DNA from: Maridesulfovibrio frigidus DSM 17176
GTDB taxonomy: Bacteria; Desulfobacterota; Desulfovibrionia; Desulfovibrionales; Desulfovibrionaceae
Direction: 5' to 3'
NCBI RefSeq assembly: GCF_000711735.1
Contig: NZ_JONL01000003.1
Span: 248,001-312,000 of the forward strand
DNA length: 64,000 nt
Below the pieces are notes generated by a model. It was not told where the DNA came from. It did not search any database and was given only the letters and a program-made list of their open reading frames with translations. Made by a program: the position numbers and the translations under genes. Below, one piece after another: positions 1-8,260 of the stretch; within the stretch, counting starts at the first letter, position 1, and every line of letters begins with the position of its first letter.

Positions 1-588
1 TACCGCGTTCCGGCAATGGTTCGCTGGCCTGGGCATATCAAGCCGGGATTAGTTTCAAATGAAATCATATCTCACCTTGACTGGATGCCTACACTTCTTG
101 CCGCAGCAGGTGTCCCCAACGTCAAAGAAGATCTGCTTACTGGTTATAAGGCTGTCGGAAAGGATTTCAAAGTCCATCTCGACGGATATAACTTACTTCC
201 TTACCTAACAGGGCAGACAGATAAGTCCCCACGTCAGGAATTCTTTTATTTCTCCGACGATGGAGACCTTACAGGTCTGCGCTACGACAATTGGAAGATC
301 GTCTTTGCTCAGCAAAGGGCTCCCGGTACCTTGAAAGTGTGGAGCGAACCGTATGTGCATACGCGTATTCCAGCGCTATTTAATCTTCGGACTGACCCTT
401 ATGAGCAGGCATCAATTACCTCCAATACATATTGGGATTGGTATTTGGATCACGCCTTCCTACTGATTCCGGCTCAGAATGTGGTCGGGGACTTCTTGGA
501 AACATTTCAGGAGTACCCACCGCGTATGAAGGCAGCTAGCTTCACCGTCGATCAGATCATGAAGGCACTGACACCACCTAGCAATTAA
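1..588 (+). CDS. Sulfatase, C-terminal part (start lies before the window)
   Basis: The reading frame is open from base 1 (Y-R-V-P-A-M-V-R-W-P) and ends at TAA 586-588, so only about 195 C-terminal residues are present. The segment with MVRWPGHIKPG, then SNEIISHLDWMPTLLAAAG, then a late LFNLRTDPYEQAS is the usual C-terminal half of type I (arylsulfatase-like) sulfatases, which hydrolyse sulfate esters. The catalytic formylglycine region lies upstream and cannot be seen, so substrate and activity are unknown. A strong hairpin follows the gene, which suggests it is not co-transcribed with the cytochrome downstream. Confidence 0.85.
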   Translation, partial: YRVPAMVRWPGHIKPGLVSNEIISHLDWMPTLLAAAGVPNVKEDLLTGYKAVGKDFKVHLDGYNLLPYLTGQTDKSPRQEFFYFSDDGDLTGLRYDNWKIVFAQQRAPGTLKVWSEPYVHTRIPALFNLRTDPYEQASITSNTYWDWYLDHAFLLIPAQNVVGDFLETFQEYPPRMKAASFTVDQIMKALTPPSN

Positions 589-603
589 ACGCAAATTCAA
601 GCA

Positions 604-645
604 TTATGTGCGCCCATCCTTAAGGACCGGGCGCACATTTTCTTT
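604..645 (+). terminator. Rho-independent terminator after the sulfatase gene
   Basis: Ten-base arms ATGTGCGCCC (606-615) and GGGCGCACAT (629-638) are perfectly complementary and are followed by TTTCTTTCT. Confidence 0.8.
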
Positions 646-674
646 CTAACGTATTTCTGTAACAAAGGTTTACC

Positions 675-2996
675 ATGCGACACGCAGCATTTGCGAAATA
701 TTTCCTCCTCATATTGCCACTCATCATTTCTAGCCTGTTTGTTGCACCAAATCTCGCAACCGCCAGCACTTATGCCGGTTCTGAAAGTTGTATAGACTGC
801 CATGAAAGATTCTACAAACTTTGGGCGCCATCCCGCCATGGTAGAGCCATGCAGCCATACACTGCGGCTTTCGCCGATAAGCTCTCTTCACAGCTTGCCC
901 CCTTAAGCATTGAAGGGAAGAGCTATCAGGCTTTCACTAGCAAAGAGACAGGGCATATCATAGAAAAGACCGGTGATGAGGTTAAGAAATATCCCATCGA
1001 ACATGTGCTGGGTGGCAAATATGTGTATTATTTCCTCACGCCAATGGAAAAGGGCAGGCTACAGACTCTACCTCTGGCTTATGATGTGAAGAAAAATGAG
1101 TGGTTCGATATGGCTGGGAGCGGGATTAGGCATACCAGAGATTCTGGGGTTTCATGGACCGACCCTGTATACACGTTCAACACAAGTTGCCATGGTTGCC
1201 ACGTCAGCCAATTACGGAACAACTTTGATCCCGAAAATGATACCTACATGACCACTTGGAAAGAGCCGGGAATCAATTGTGAGACATGCCATGGGCCTTC
1301 ATCAGAGCACAATCGAGTGTGCCGCGAAGCCGCTGAAGGAACAACTCCCAAAGATTTAAAACTTCTCGGGGGCAAGGGGAAGTTCACCGTGCAGCAAAAC
1401 TCCGATGCATGCGCCCCTTGTCATGCTCAGATGATTGCTCTGACCGGTGCCTTCATGCCGGGAGACAAATTTTATGATCATTTCGATCTTGTAACATTGG
1501 AAGACCCTGATTTTTACCCAGATGGACGAGATCTTGGAGAAAACTATACTCACACCACTTGGAGTTTGAGTCCCTGCGTAAAGTCCGGGGAATTGGGTTG
1601 TCTTCATTGCCACACCTCGAGCGGTAGGTTCAGACAAAAAAATGATCCAAACACAGCTTGCTATCCTTGCCACGACAACAAAGTTGACCAACCTGAAAAG
1701 CACACTATGCACACTGGGGGAAAAGGGTCCCCGACTTGTATTTCCTGCCATATGAACAAGACCACTTTTGCACGCATGAACCGATCAGATCATTCCATGC
1801 TTCCGCCGACACCCGCTGCGACCGTGGCTTTTGGTTCTCCCAATGCATGCAATGGTTGTCACATAGATAAAGATGCAGCTTGGGCAGATAAGATTGTCCG
1901 TAAGTGGCGTAAACGCGACTACCAAGCGCCGATCTTGTACCGAGCCGGATTAGTGGAAGCCGCCCGTAAAAGTGATTGGTCGAACCTCAAGGAAATTACT
2001 GACTATATTACGGCCAAAAATCACGATCCGGTCTTCGCAGCATCTCTTATACGTATTCTTCGCAGTTGTTCCTTACCTGAAAAATGGCCAGCGCTGCTCA
2101 GTGCTCTAAGCGATGCTTCACCTCTGGTTCGTTCGGCCGCGGCTGAGGCGCTCGGGCCGCCTCCGTCACATGAGGCTGTTCAAGCCCTTGTTCAAGCTAC
2201 GGGCGACTCGTTCCGGGTAGTCCGCATTCGTGCCGCGGCCGCTATTTCGGGGATTCCTATGACCATAACCAAAGGACAGCATAAGGATAACCTAGAGCGA
2301 GCTACGCAAGAATTTCTCGCGTCGCTGACGGCACGACCCGACCTTTGGACTTCTCATTACAACCTAGGAAATTATCACTTGCATCGGCGTGAATTTGCGC
2401 TGGCTAGTAAATCATTCAGCAAAGCTCACGCCCTAGCTCCCACAGCTGTGCCACCGCTGGTCAATGATGCCATGGCTCATGCAAACGGGGGAGATGCTTT
2501 TGGTGCTAGAGATCTACTGCTTCAAGCAAAGGAATTGGCTCCTGAGAACCCTGCGATCCTATTCAATCTAGGACTTCTAGAAGTTGAATTGGACAACAGG
2601 AAAGATGCCGAAAAATATTTGCGAGCAAGTCTCAAAGCTAATCCGGGTCTTTCTAAGGCAGCCTATAATATGTCCCTTCTTATCGGAGAGCGAAATCCGG
2701 TGGAGGCACTGAAATTTGCGCAACAATCTTATGATGCGACACCAAGCTCAGGATATGCTTTTAACTTGGCATACAGCCAAAACCGGGTAGGTCAGACTGT
2801 AGAAGCTCGGACGACACTAGCTGCGGCCATCCGGCAGTGGCCAAAGTTTATCGACTCGTATTTATATTTACTAGATCTGTCCTCTTCTAAGGAGGACAAA
2901 GCAGTAGCAAGGTCGCTAATTCAAACCGCGCTAGATTCTCATCAGATTAAGCCTATTGATCGATCGAGATTAAAACATGCACTGGATAGTCAATAA
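675..2996 (+). CDS. Octahaem cytochrome c with HEAT and TPR repeats, exported
   Basis: A 773-residue protein with a hydrophobic signal peptide (about residues 8-30) and eight CXXCH haem c sites: CIDCH (39), CHGCH (172), CETCH (202), CAPCH (246), CLHCH (309), CYPCH (329), CISCH (355) and CNGCH (392). Residues about 470-540 look like HEAT repeats (SPLVRSAAAEALG, FRVVRIRAAAAISG). Residues about 560-770 are TPR repeats (LWTSHYNLGNYHLHRREFA, AILFNLGLLEVELDN). Haem arrangement and length resemble the cytochrome c554-like/TPR multihaem proteins of anaerobes, which act in periplasmic electron transfer. No catalytic partner is adjacent, so electron donor and acceptor are unknown. The TPR tail suggests docking to another protein. 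Confidence 0.85.
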   Translation: MRHAAFAKYFLLILPLIISSLFVAPNLATASTYAGSESCIDCHERFYKLWAPSRHGRAMQPYTAAFADKLSSQLAPLSIEGKSYQAFTSKETGHIIEKTGDEVKKYPIEHVLGGKYVYYFLTPMEKGRLQTLPLAYDVKKNEWFDMAGSGIRHTRDSGVSWTDPVYTFNTSCHGCHVSQLRNNFDPENDTYMTTWKEPGINCETCHGPSSEHNRVCREAAEGTTPKDLKLLGGKGKFTVQQNSDACAPCHAQMIALTGAFMPGDKFYDHFDLVTLEDPDFYPDGRDLGENYTHTTWSLSPCVKSGELGCLHCHTSSGRFRQKNDPNTACYPCHDNKVDQPEKHTMHTGGKGSPTCISCHMNKTTFARMNRSDHSMLPPTPAATVAFGSPNACNGCHIDKDAAWADKIVRKWRKRDYQAPILYRAGLVEAARKSDWSNLKEITDYITAKNHDPVFAASLIRILRSCSLPEKWPALLSALSDASPLVRSAAAEALGPPPSHEAVQALVQATGDSFRVVRIRAAAAISGIPMTITKGQHKDNLERATQEFLASLTARPDLWTSHYNLGNYHLHRREFALASKSFSKAHALAPTAVPPLVNDAMAHANGGDAFGARDLLLQAKELAPENPAILFNLGLLEVELDNRKDAEKYLRASLKANPGLSKAAYNMSLLIGERNPVEALKFAQQSYDATPSSGYAFNLAYSQNRVGQTVEARTTLAAAIRQWPKFIDSYLYLLDLSSSKEDKAVARSLIQTALDSHQIKPIDRSRLKHALDSQ

Positions 2997-3249
2997 CGGT
3001 GTTCAAAGCAGGTAGTTTTGTGAAATGAATGTTCGCCTCCTGCTAGTTTCATATTTATTTGTGTACTACCTGATTAAACAGGGGAGTGCTGATAGGGACG
3101 TTTTGTGGTTAAAGGTTTTGTTGTTTTCGTGTTTACTAAATGTTTTATCCCCAAATTTAGGTAGCTGTTATTATTATATTCTCTTGCGAAGAGAGACTAT
3201 ATTGGTCTAATAATTATTATTGTTGGTATATATTCAGAAGGAGGACGTC

Positions 3250-3717
3250 TTGGGAAATTATCCATTATGGTTAATGTGGCTGGTAGGCGGAATTTTTTTA
3301 GCCATGTTGGAACTTGCTGTTCCTGGAATGGTTATAATATTTTTCAGTTTGGGATGTTTTGCTGCGGCTGTTGTAGCTGCTTTTGTCAGTGAAATAGTCT
3401 CTGTGCAGATTGCCGTGTTTTGTGTTGCCTCAGTCTTTTCTCTTGTTGTTCTCCGCAAGGTGTTTATGAACTGGTTTCAAGGGCAGACTTCTGCTAAAGT
3501 CAGTGGTGATCTTGAAGATTCTCCTGATGGAGCGCTTGCAGAAGCCAGCAAAGATTTTCCTGAAAATGGATATGGGCAGATCAGATACCGTGGTTCGTTT
3601 TGGAAGGCTGTCGCTGATTCTGGACAATCGATTTCAGCAGGGGAACCTGTTAAAATAATATCGTGGGTAGATAAACGCAAAACTGCTTTTCTGGTTACCA
3701 AATCTATTAATGCATAG
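3250..3717 (+). CDS. NfeD-like membrane protein
   Basis: I choose TTG at 3250 because AAGGAGG lies at 3238-3244, five bases upstream; an in-frame start further upstream has no such site. The protein (about 155 residues) has two or three N-terminal membrane segments (LWLMWLVGGIFLAMLELAVPGMVIIFF and VSVQIAVFCVASVFSLVVL). A soluble C-terminal domain of about 60 residues (GQIRYRGSFWKAVADSGQSI) has the GxxxxxxGxxWxA pattern of the NfeD OB fold. NfeD proteins pair with SPFH proteins in membrane microdomains, and the next gene encodes such a partner 15 bases downstream. Its specific role here is unknown. Confidence 0.85.
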   Translation: MGNYPLWLMWLVGGIFLAMLELAVPGMVIIFFSLGCFAAAVVAAFVSEIVSVQIAVFCVASVFSLVVLRKVFMNWFQGQTSAKVSGDLEDSPDGALAEASKDFPENGYGQIRYRGSFWKAVADSGQSISAGEPVKIISWVDKRKTAFLVTKSINA

Positions 3718-3732
3718 TTGGGAGATTTTAAT

Positions 3733-4734
3733 ATGGAAACTTTTATGAGCCCTGCGTTGGTCGCTTTTCTAGTTATTGCTATATTTGTGGTTGTTGTAAT
3801 TTTAAGGTCTGTAAAAATAGTACCTCAGAAGACTGAAGTAATTATTGAGAGACTTGGTAAATACCGTGTGACCCTCGGCGCGGGATTTCACTTTCTATTT
3901 CCTTTTCTCGACAGAGTTGCATACGAATTTTCTCTTAAAGAAGAGGCGTTAGATACTATGCCGCAGAGCTGTATCACCAGTGATAATGTTGGTGTTATTA
4001 TTGACGGCTTGATTTTTATTCAGGTGCAGAGTGCAAAAGCCGCAGCTTACGGGATTGATGATTATCATTTTGCTGCCGCTCAGCTTGCGCAGACAGCTTT
4101 ACGTTCTTGTGTAGGTAAACTTGCGCTTGATAAGACTTTTGAGGAGCGTGATACGATTAATGCTAAGGTTGTTGAGGCCATCGATGAAGCTGCTACTTCA
4201 TGGGGCATTAAGGTGCTACGTTACGAGATTAAAGATATTTCACCGCCGGAAAGTGTAAAGGCTGCAATGGAAACCCAGATGATTGCTGAACGCCAGAAAC
4301 GCGCTGATATTGCACGCAGTGAAGGTGAAAAGCAGGCGATCATTAATAAGGCGGAAGCTACGAAGCGTGATGAAGTTCTGAAGAGTGAAGGAGAACAGGC
4401 AAGACTTACGAATGAAGCCCGTGGTAAGGCTGAAGCAATTACAATGGTTGCGGATGCAACAGCAAAGGCTTTTCTAGTTGTTGGTGAAACTTTGAATTCA
4501 TCAGGTGGAGCCAGCGCCGCATCATTGCGTGTAGCAGAGCGTTATGTAGAGGCTTTTGAGAAGCTAGCGAAGGAATCCACAACCCTTATTCTTCCTGCTG
4601 AAGCAGGCGATGTGGCATCTATGGTAGGAACAGCCATGAGCGTTTTTGGCAAGATCAAAGGCGATAAAAGCTTAGCCTCACCAACGGGTGAAGTAAAAAG
4701 AACTCACACTGAAAAATTTGGGTTTAGCGAGTAG
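3733..4734 (+). CDS. SPFH/band 7 (stomatin-like) membrane protein
   Basis: A 333-residue protein started at ATG 3733, preceded by GGGAG at 3720-3724. One N-terminal membrane span (ALVAFLVIAIFVVVVILRSV) is followed by the band 7 domain: IVPQKTEVIIERLGKYRVTLGAGFHFL is diagnostic of paraslipin/QmcA-type proteins. A long alanine- and glutamate-rich helix (about residues 185-245, EGEKQAIINKAEATKRDEV) drives oligomerisation in this family. The stop of the NfeD gene lies 15 bases upstream, so the two form an operon. Such pairs build membrane scaffolds and help quality control; no more specific role can be read here. Confidence 0.9.
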   Translation: METFMSPALVAFLVIAIFVVVVILRSVKIVPQKTEVIIERLGKYRVTLGAGFHFLFPFLDRVAYEFSLKEEALDTMPQSCITSDNVGVIIDGLIFIQVQSAKAAAYGIDDYHFAAAQLAQTALRSCVGKLALDKTFEERDTINAKVVEAIDEAATSWGIKVLRYEIKDISPPESVKAAMETQMIAERQKRADIARSEGEKQAIINKAEATKRDEVLKSEGEQARLTNEARGKAEAITMVADATAKAFLVVGETLNSSGGASAASLRVAERYVEAFEKLAKESTTLILPAEAGDVASMVGTAMSVFGKIKGDKSLASPTGEVKRTHTEKFGFSE

Positions 4735-4757
4735 CTGTATCTAAAAGTTTATAATAT

Positions 4758-4797
4758 TAAAAAGCCCCTAACTTAATAGTTGGGGGCTTTTCTTATT
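4758..4797 (+). terminator. Rho-independent terminator after the SPFH gene
   Basis: AAAGCCCCTAACT (4761-4773) pairs with AGTTGGGGGCTTT (4778-4790), followed by TCTTATTTTG. It closes the nfeD-SPFH operon. Confidence 0.85.
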
Positions 4798-4902
4798 TTG
4801 TGTTTATTGGTATAATTGAGCAGAATTGTATTATATATCAGTGGAATGTGAATAAATGACAAGCGTTGAAACTATTTCAAATTAATTCGATGTGAATGGT
4901 AG

Positions 4903-5013
4903 GTGAAAGTGATTCAGCAAGCATTGGGCGAATCTAGGCTGGCGAATGCAAAGTGGACCTCTCAAGATGATTTAGAGGCGAGGTATGCCGAGAGGTTGAC
5001 TGGATATGAGTAA
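4903..5013 (+). pseudogene. Possible gene remnant (36 codons)
   Basis: An open frame from GTG 4903 to TAA 5011-5013 encodes a charged peptide ending in DLEARYAERLTGYE. No ribosome binding site is evident. Its codon composition reads like the C-terminal tail of a larger lost gene rather than random sequence. It sits at the edge of the AAA/PIN module, where decayed sequence would be expected. I do not recognise the family and cannot exclude chance. Confidence 0.2.
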
Positions 5014-5017
5014 AACT

Positions 5018-5533
5018 CTAGCCTCTAGTTTGTCTCCGACGAGGCTCTACAGTAGTGACGCTAGGCTCATAGGCTTTCAGTCCCGCATCGCCTGTAAGTA
5101 GCTCCACTTTAGTGCCCATGTCCGCATAGTACTCTGCAACATCTTTAATTGTATAGTCTCCTATACTAAGAGTGGAACAGTGGTTTGGCCAGTCTTCGAC
5201 TAGTGCAAGAAGTTGCTCTTTGCTCCATAGAGAAGATTGATCTGTGAAAGCTGCCCATGGCGTTGTTTCATTTGCCGCTTGTTCAATGATGGAAGACAAC
5301 GCTTTAGCAATCTCGTAGCAACCACCTGCGGCTTGCGTGATGTGGTTGCCACATTCTATTAAGGTTGCCATGGGGAGTACGAATGTAGTTTTGTTGTTTT
5401 TTTCTTCTAAAATTTTTGCTTCAACACGCTCAGCATTCCACTTATCATTCTCCGGTCCACATGTGTCCATATGTGGAACTTTTAAGAAAACGCATAAGAT
5501 AGATGTATCAATGATAAGGACTTTGCGGGGCAT
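5018..5533 (-). CDS. PIN-like domain protein, partner of the AAA ATPase
   Basis: About 171 residues from ATG 5533 (MPRKVLIIDTSILCVFLK); the upstream gene's stop ends one base before it, implying coupled translation. PIN-fold acidic residues are visible in order: Asp in LIIDTSIL near the N-terminus, Glu in MATLIECGNHI, and the Asp residues of SIGDYTIKDVAEYY and LLTGDAGLKAYE. PIN proteins are mostly Mg-dependent ribonucleases, often toxins or effectors. Pairing with an OLD/RecF-like ATPase suggests a sensor-effector module, possibly anti-phage. No antitoxin is visible, so the ATPase may be the controller. The PIN fold is likely; the defence role is inference. Confidence 0.65.
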   Translation of the reverse strand: MPRKVLIIDTSILCVFLKVPHMDTCGPENDKWNAERVEAKILEEKNNKTTFVLPMATLIECGNHITQAAGGCYEIAKALSSIIEQAANETTPWAAFTDQSSLWSKEQLLALVEDWPNHCSTLSIGDYTIKDVAEYYADMGTKVELLTGDAGLKAYEPSVTTVEPRRRQTRG

Positions 5534-5534
5534 C

Positions 5535-6767
5535 TTACTTGTCCTCGTCTTGTAGGGCTTCTTGAATTTTACCTTGTGTAACAAGTTCTCCAAGCGGACC
5601 ACCTGCTAGTAGTTTTGGAAGTCGCTCTACATCTTCTAGCAATGTTATCACACTATTGCCTTGTTGATTTCTATGGACGACTGAAACAAACGGAATTCCT
5701 TTTGGTCCCAGTGTATTTAGTAATGCAGGGTTGTGCGTAACAGCAAGTACGTCAACTCCGCGCTTTGCCCCAAGTTCTCTAAGGCTTCGAAGAAGTAATT
5801 CTGCTCGAGATGGGTGTAGTCCGTTATCAAGCTCTTCAATAGCTATTAATCCGCCGGGTTCCATTGTTAGCACCGCAATCAAGATCGCTATAAAACGTAG
5901 AGTTCCGTCAGACATGCTGTTTGCGTCTACGATAGTATCTTCGTTCGTATTTCCCCATGATTCTTTACAGTATAGCTCCGCCTTAGCTTCGGTCCGACCT
6001 ATTGTTTCGGACCAAACCTCGGTTATGTCCCCTTCAGGTAATTCCGTTACAAATTTAAGAAGTTTCGATTCAATCTTTTTTTTGTCTTCATGATTAGCTA
6101 GAAATCCTGCAATGTTGAATCCATTGTATGATAAATTATCTGATAGTGTTGTTGGGTTTCTCATTCGCTCCGGCATTGGCTTGAATGGAAATAGATTGCA
6201 CAGTTCATCGGTTATTTGAGTAATGTTTTTAGCATGTTTTGGGAAATCAGAGACAGATTCTAAAACATATATAGGCTTACCAAGTGTAATATCTTGACCA
6301 AAAAGAAGTGATTTACCTAGTGCTACGTAAGTGTTTAAATCTTTCTTTTTTTCAATATTCATGATGTATTTTTTACCATTCACATCGTACAATGATTCGG
6401 CAGTAATTTTCACTTTGCTTTCTTCTGTTGCAACAGAAATAGAGTATTCGTAGTCATGCTTTTTGATTGAAATTTGTAATTTTATGCTGAATTGTTTAGC
6501 TCCGTGACGAATTGCTCCAGCTCGCCCTCCCCGTAAAGGAGGAAGCTCTTCTGATCCCACTAATGCTGCATCAACGCTGACACCTGACGCAATTCGCCGT
6601 ATAAATTCAAGGGCATCTAAAATATTCGATTTGCCGCTTGCATTTGTTCCAATTAGAACCGTAAGTGGATCTAGGTAGAGTGTTGCGTCTGCAAAACTTT
6701 TCCAGTCAATAAGGCGTATTGAGGTTATCATTGCTTGCTCGTCTAGTTGGATATTTTTCTGAGTCAC
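5535..6767 (-). CDS. AAA family ATPase (RecF/OLD/SMC-like ABC ATPase)
   Basis: A 410-residue ATPase. Near the N-terminus LIGTNASGKSNILDALEFIRRI is the Walker A motif of SMC/RecF-like ABC ATPases, preceded by IRLIDWKSFADATL as in AAA_21/AAA_15 proteins. The signature-like SDGTLRFIAILIAVL (about residue 290), Walker B IAIEELDNGLHPS (about 310) and switch histidine AVTHNPALLN (about 345) are all present, so ATP hydrolysis should be intact. Stand-alone ATPases of this kind sense phage or DNA damage in many two-gene defence systems, with a separate effector; here the neighbour is a PIN-like protein. The specific system is not one I recognise. Confidence 0.85.
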   Translation of the reverse strand: MTQKNIQLDEQAMITSIRLIDWKSFADATLYLDPLTVLIGTNASGKSNILDALEFIRRIASGVSVDAALVGSEELPPLRGGRAGAIRHGAKQFSIKLQISIKKHDYEYSISVATEESKVKITAESLYDVNGKKYIMNIEKKKDLNTYVALGKSLLFGQDITLGKPIYVLESVSDFPKHAKNITQITDELCNLFPFKPMPERMRNPTTLSDNLSYNGFNIAGFLANHEDKKKIESKLLKFVTELPEGDITEVWSETIGRTEAKAELYCKESWGNTNEDTIVDANSMSDGTLRFIAILIAVLTMEPGGLIAIEELDNGLHPSRAELLLRSLRELGAKRGVDVLAVTHNPALLNTLGPKGIPFVSVVHRNQQGNSVITLLEDVERLPKLLAGGPLGELVTQGKIQEALQDEDK

Positions 6768-6847
6768 TAAATTGTGTTTTTATTATTTCAATCTGCTTAT
6801 TTACAATGAAAGCCAGTCGATTACAATGTAATCATTAATAGTCGCCC

Positions 6848-6890
6848 CAAAAAAGAAAACCGCCTGCTACGCATATGCATAACAGGCGGC
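6848..6890 (-). terminator. Terminator of the interrupted rubrerythrin gene
   Basis: CCGCCTG (6860-6866) pairs with CAGGCGG (6883-6889), with a further GCATATGC palindrome in the loop. On the minus strand the stem is followed by TTTTCTTTTTT. It lies just downstream of the rubrerythrin C-terminal remnant and presumably ended that gene before the island inserted. Confidence 0.75.
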
Positions 6891-6940
6891 TAAAGTTCAA
6901 CTTAACGTCAACTTCTATTCAATTCTAATTCAAATTATAA

Positions 6941-7032
6941 CTAATCAACTTTGTTGTACGCTTTAGGTGCCGCGCTACAGATAGGACATTTTTCGGTTGC
7001 AGGTCCGTCCTGTGTGTGGCCACATACTGAAC
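6941..7032 (-). pseudogene. rbr: Rubrerythrin, detached C-terminal rubredoxin-like part
   Basis: Read on the minus strand, the frame ending at TAG 6943-6941 gives SVCGHTQDGPATEKCPIC followed by SAAPKAYNKVD. This is the Cys4 rubredoxin-like domain of a rubrerythrin and closely matches the tail of the intact copy at 33209-33703. There is no start and no diiron domain. Homology stops at about 7032, exactly where the mobile island begins. Joined to the truncated gene at 33927-34334 it would give an uninterrupted protein of about 165 residues, the normal length. It is therefore the severed 3' end of that gene and should not be translated. Confidence 0.9.
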
Positions 7033-7063
7033 TTATACAATTAGAGAAAAGTATGTTGAACAC
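7033..7063. repeat. Left terminal inverted repeat / attachment site of the island
   Basis: On the minus strand this reads GTGTTCAACATA, an 11-base spacer, then TTGTATAA, directly abutting rubrerythrin sequence GTTCAG at 7032-7027. It is the mirror of the right-end repeat, differing at one position of the 12-base block. Confidence 0.75.
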
Positions 7064-7183
7064 AATCATTATATCTCAATTATCTAGTTTATAGCAATGT
7101 CCTATATATGTTGATTTCATTGAAGTTATTAACTATATATATTGTATTGTCCGATAACTATATTGAAAGAATGTAGGTGTTCA

Positions 7184-8260
7184 GTGGCTTTTTATCAAAA
7201 AATGGGCGTTGTTTTTAAAGGTTCTAGTGTCACTGCATTTCGTGATCTGCCTGACGATCTTCCTTTCTTGTTTAGTCCTAGATTTGAGCCTTATACGGAA
7301 TTTAATCGATATATGGCTTATAAGGCGACTGGCTCGTGGCCTTCGCAAAATTCTTGGATTGCGGCAGCTCAGGCATATAGACATTTTTTGTCATGGATGG
7401 AAGGTGCAGGGCTTGAGTGGGATGAAGTTAGGTTTAGACATTTAGTTAATTTTAGAGATTCTCTTGTCCAGTCTGGGCTCAAATCTAGCTCTGTGAATAA
7501 TCGGCTTGTGTTTGTCCATCAGTTTTACAAATGGGTGGCAAATATTGGTGTCGTCGGAGCATTCTCTTTTAATTTTAACGATCTCAAAGTGACCGACAGG
7601 GTTCAACAAGGGATGGTGAAATTCTTAGAAAAGGAAGAGGCTGTAAAATTTATAAGATCGTTTGAATATGTCTTTAAGGATAGTTTTGTTTGTAGACAGA
7701 ATTCATTGATGGCTACTATCATGCTTAGTGTTGGCTTGCGGCGGGCTGAAGTAGTCACTCTTTCTATTGACAAAATTCCTGTATTTGATCCATCAAGAAA
7801 ATTTCAATACAGTGAAATTCTTGGAAAAGGAAATAAGTTCCGTGCTGTTATGTGGCCCTCACAGGTTTTGAGTTCTATAGAGAAGTTTATTACATACTAT
7901 CGCAGGCCCTTGGTTGAGCAGTTTGAAAGTGGTGTGGACGGATATGCGGATAAGAATGATTTGTTTTTGAGCACTAAAACAGGGCAAATCTATCACCCCA
8001 ATTCTGTGGATTCTTTTTTTCGAAAAGTCTCGAAAGCTAGCGGGATCAAGTGCACCCCTCATATGTTGCGACATACTTATGCAACGTACTGGCTCAAGGT
8101 TAATGGGGTGACAGATTCCAATGTTATTCGCCTTAGAAATCTTTTGGGTCATTCTCATGCAGATACAACGTTTGATTACGTTCATACAATGGAGAGATTG
8201 GTTTTTCACGATGAGAGCAGTGATTGGGCTAATGATGTGGCCGAAAAAGTGGGGTTGTAG
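7184..8260 (+). CDS. Tyrosine recombinase IntA-like
   Basis: About 358 residues if started at GTG 7184, which has AGGTG four bases upstream; other in-frame starts are TTG 7142 and ATG 7202, both without a clear ribosome site. The C-terminal catalytic domain is complete: Arg186 in SVGLRRAEV, Lys in GKGNKFR, H293-M-L-R296, His in LLGHSHADTT and the nucleophile Tyr332 in FDYVH. The N-terminal half (QAYRHFLSWMEGAG) is a SAM-like core-binding domain. It is the first gene of the island, about 120 bases inside the left repeat, and overlaps the next gene. It probably cuts and rejoins the island ends. Confidence 0.85.
   Translation: MAFYQKMGVVFKGSSVTAFRDLPDDLPFLFSPRFEPYTEFNRYMAYKATGSWPSQNSWIAAAQAYRHFLSWMEGAGLEWDEVRFRHLVNFRDSLVQSGLKSSSVNNRLVFVHQFYKWVANIGVVGAFSFNFNDLKVTDRVQQGMVKFLEKEEAVKFIRSFEYVFKDSFVCRQNSLMATIMLSVGLRRAEVVTLSIDKIPVFDPSRKFQYSEILGKGNKFRAVMWPSQVLSSIEKFITYYRRPLVEQFESGVDGYADKNDLFLSTKTGQIYHPNSVDSFFRKVSKASGIKCTPHMLRHTYATYWLKVNGVTDSNVIRLRNLLGHSHADTTFDYVHTMERLVFHDESSDWANDVAEKVGL

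Noticed and set aside
3025-3210. 61-codon open frame with a hydrophobic start between the cytochrome and nfeD genes
   Set aside because: It has no ribosome binding site, and its composition is simply that of AT-rich DNA. The better-supported nfeD start follows directly.
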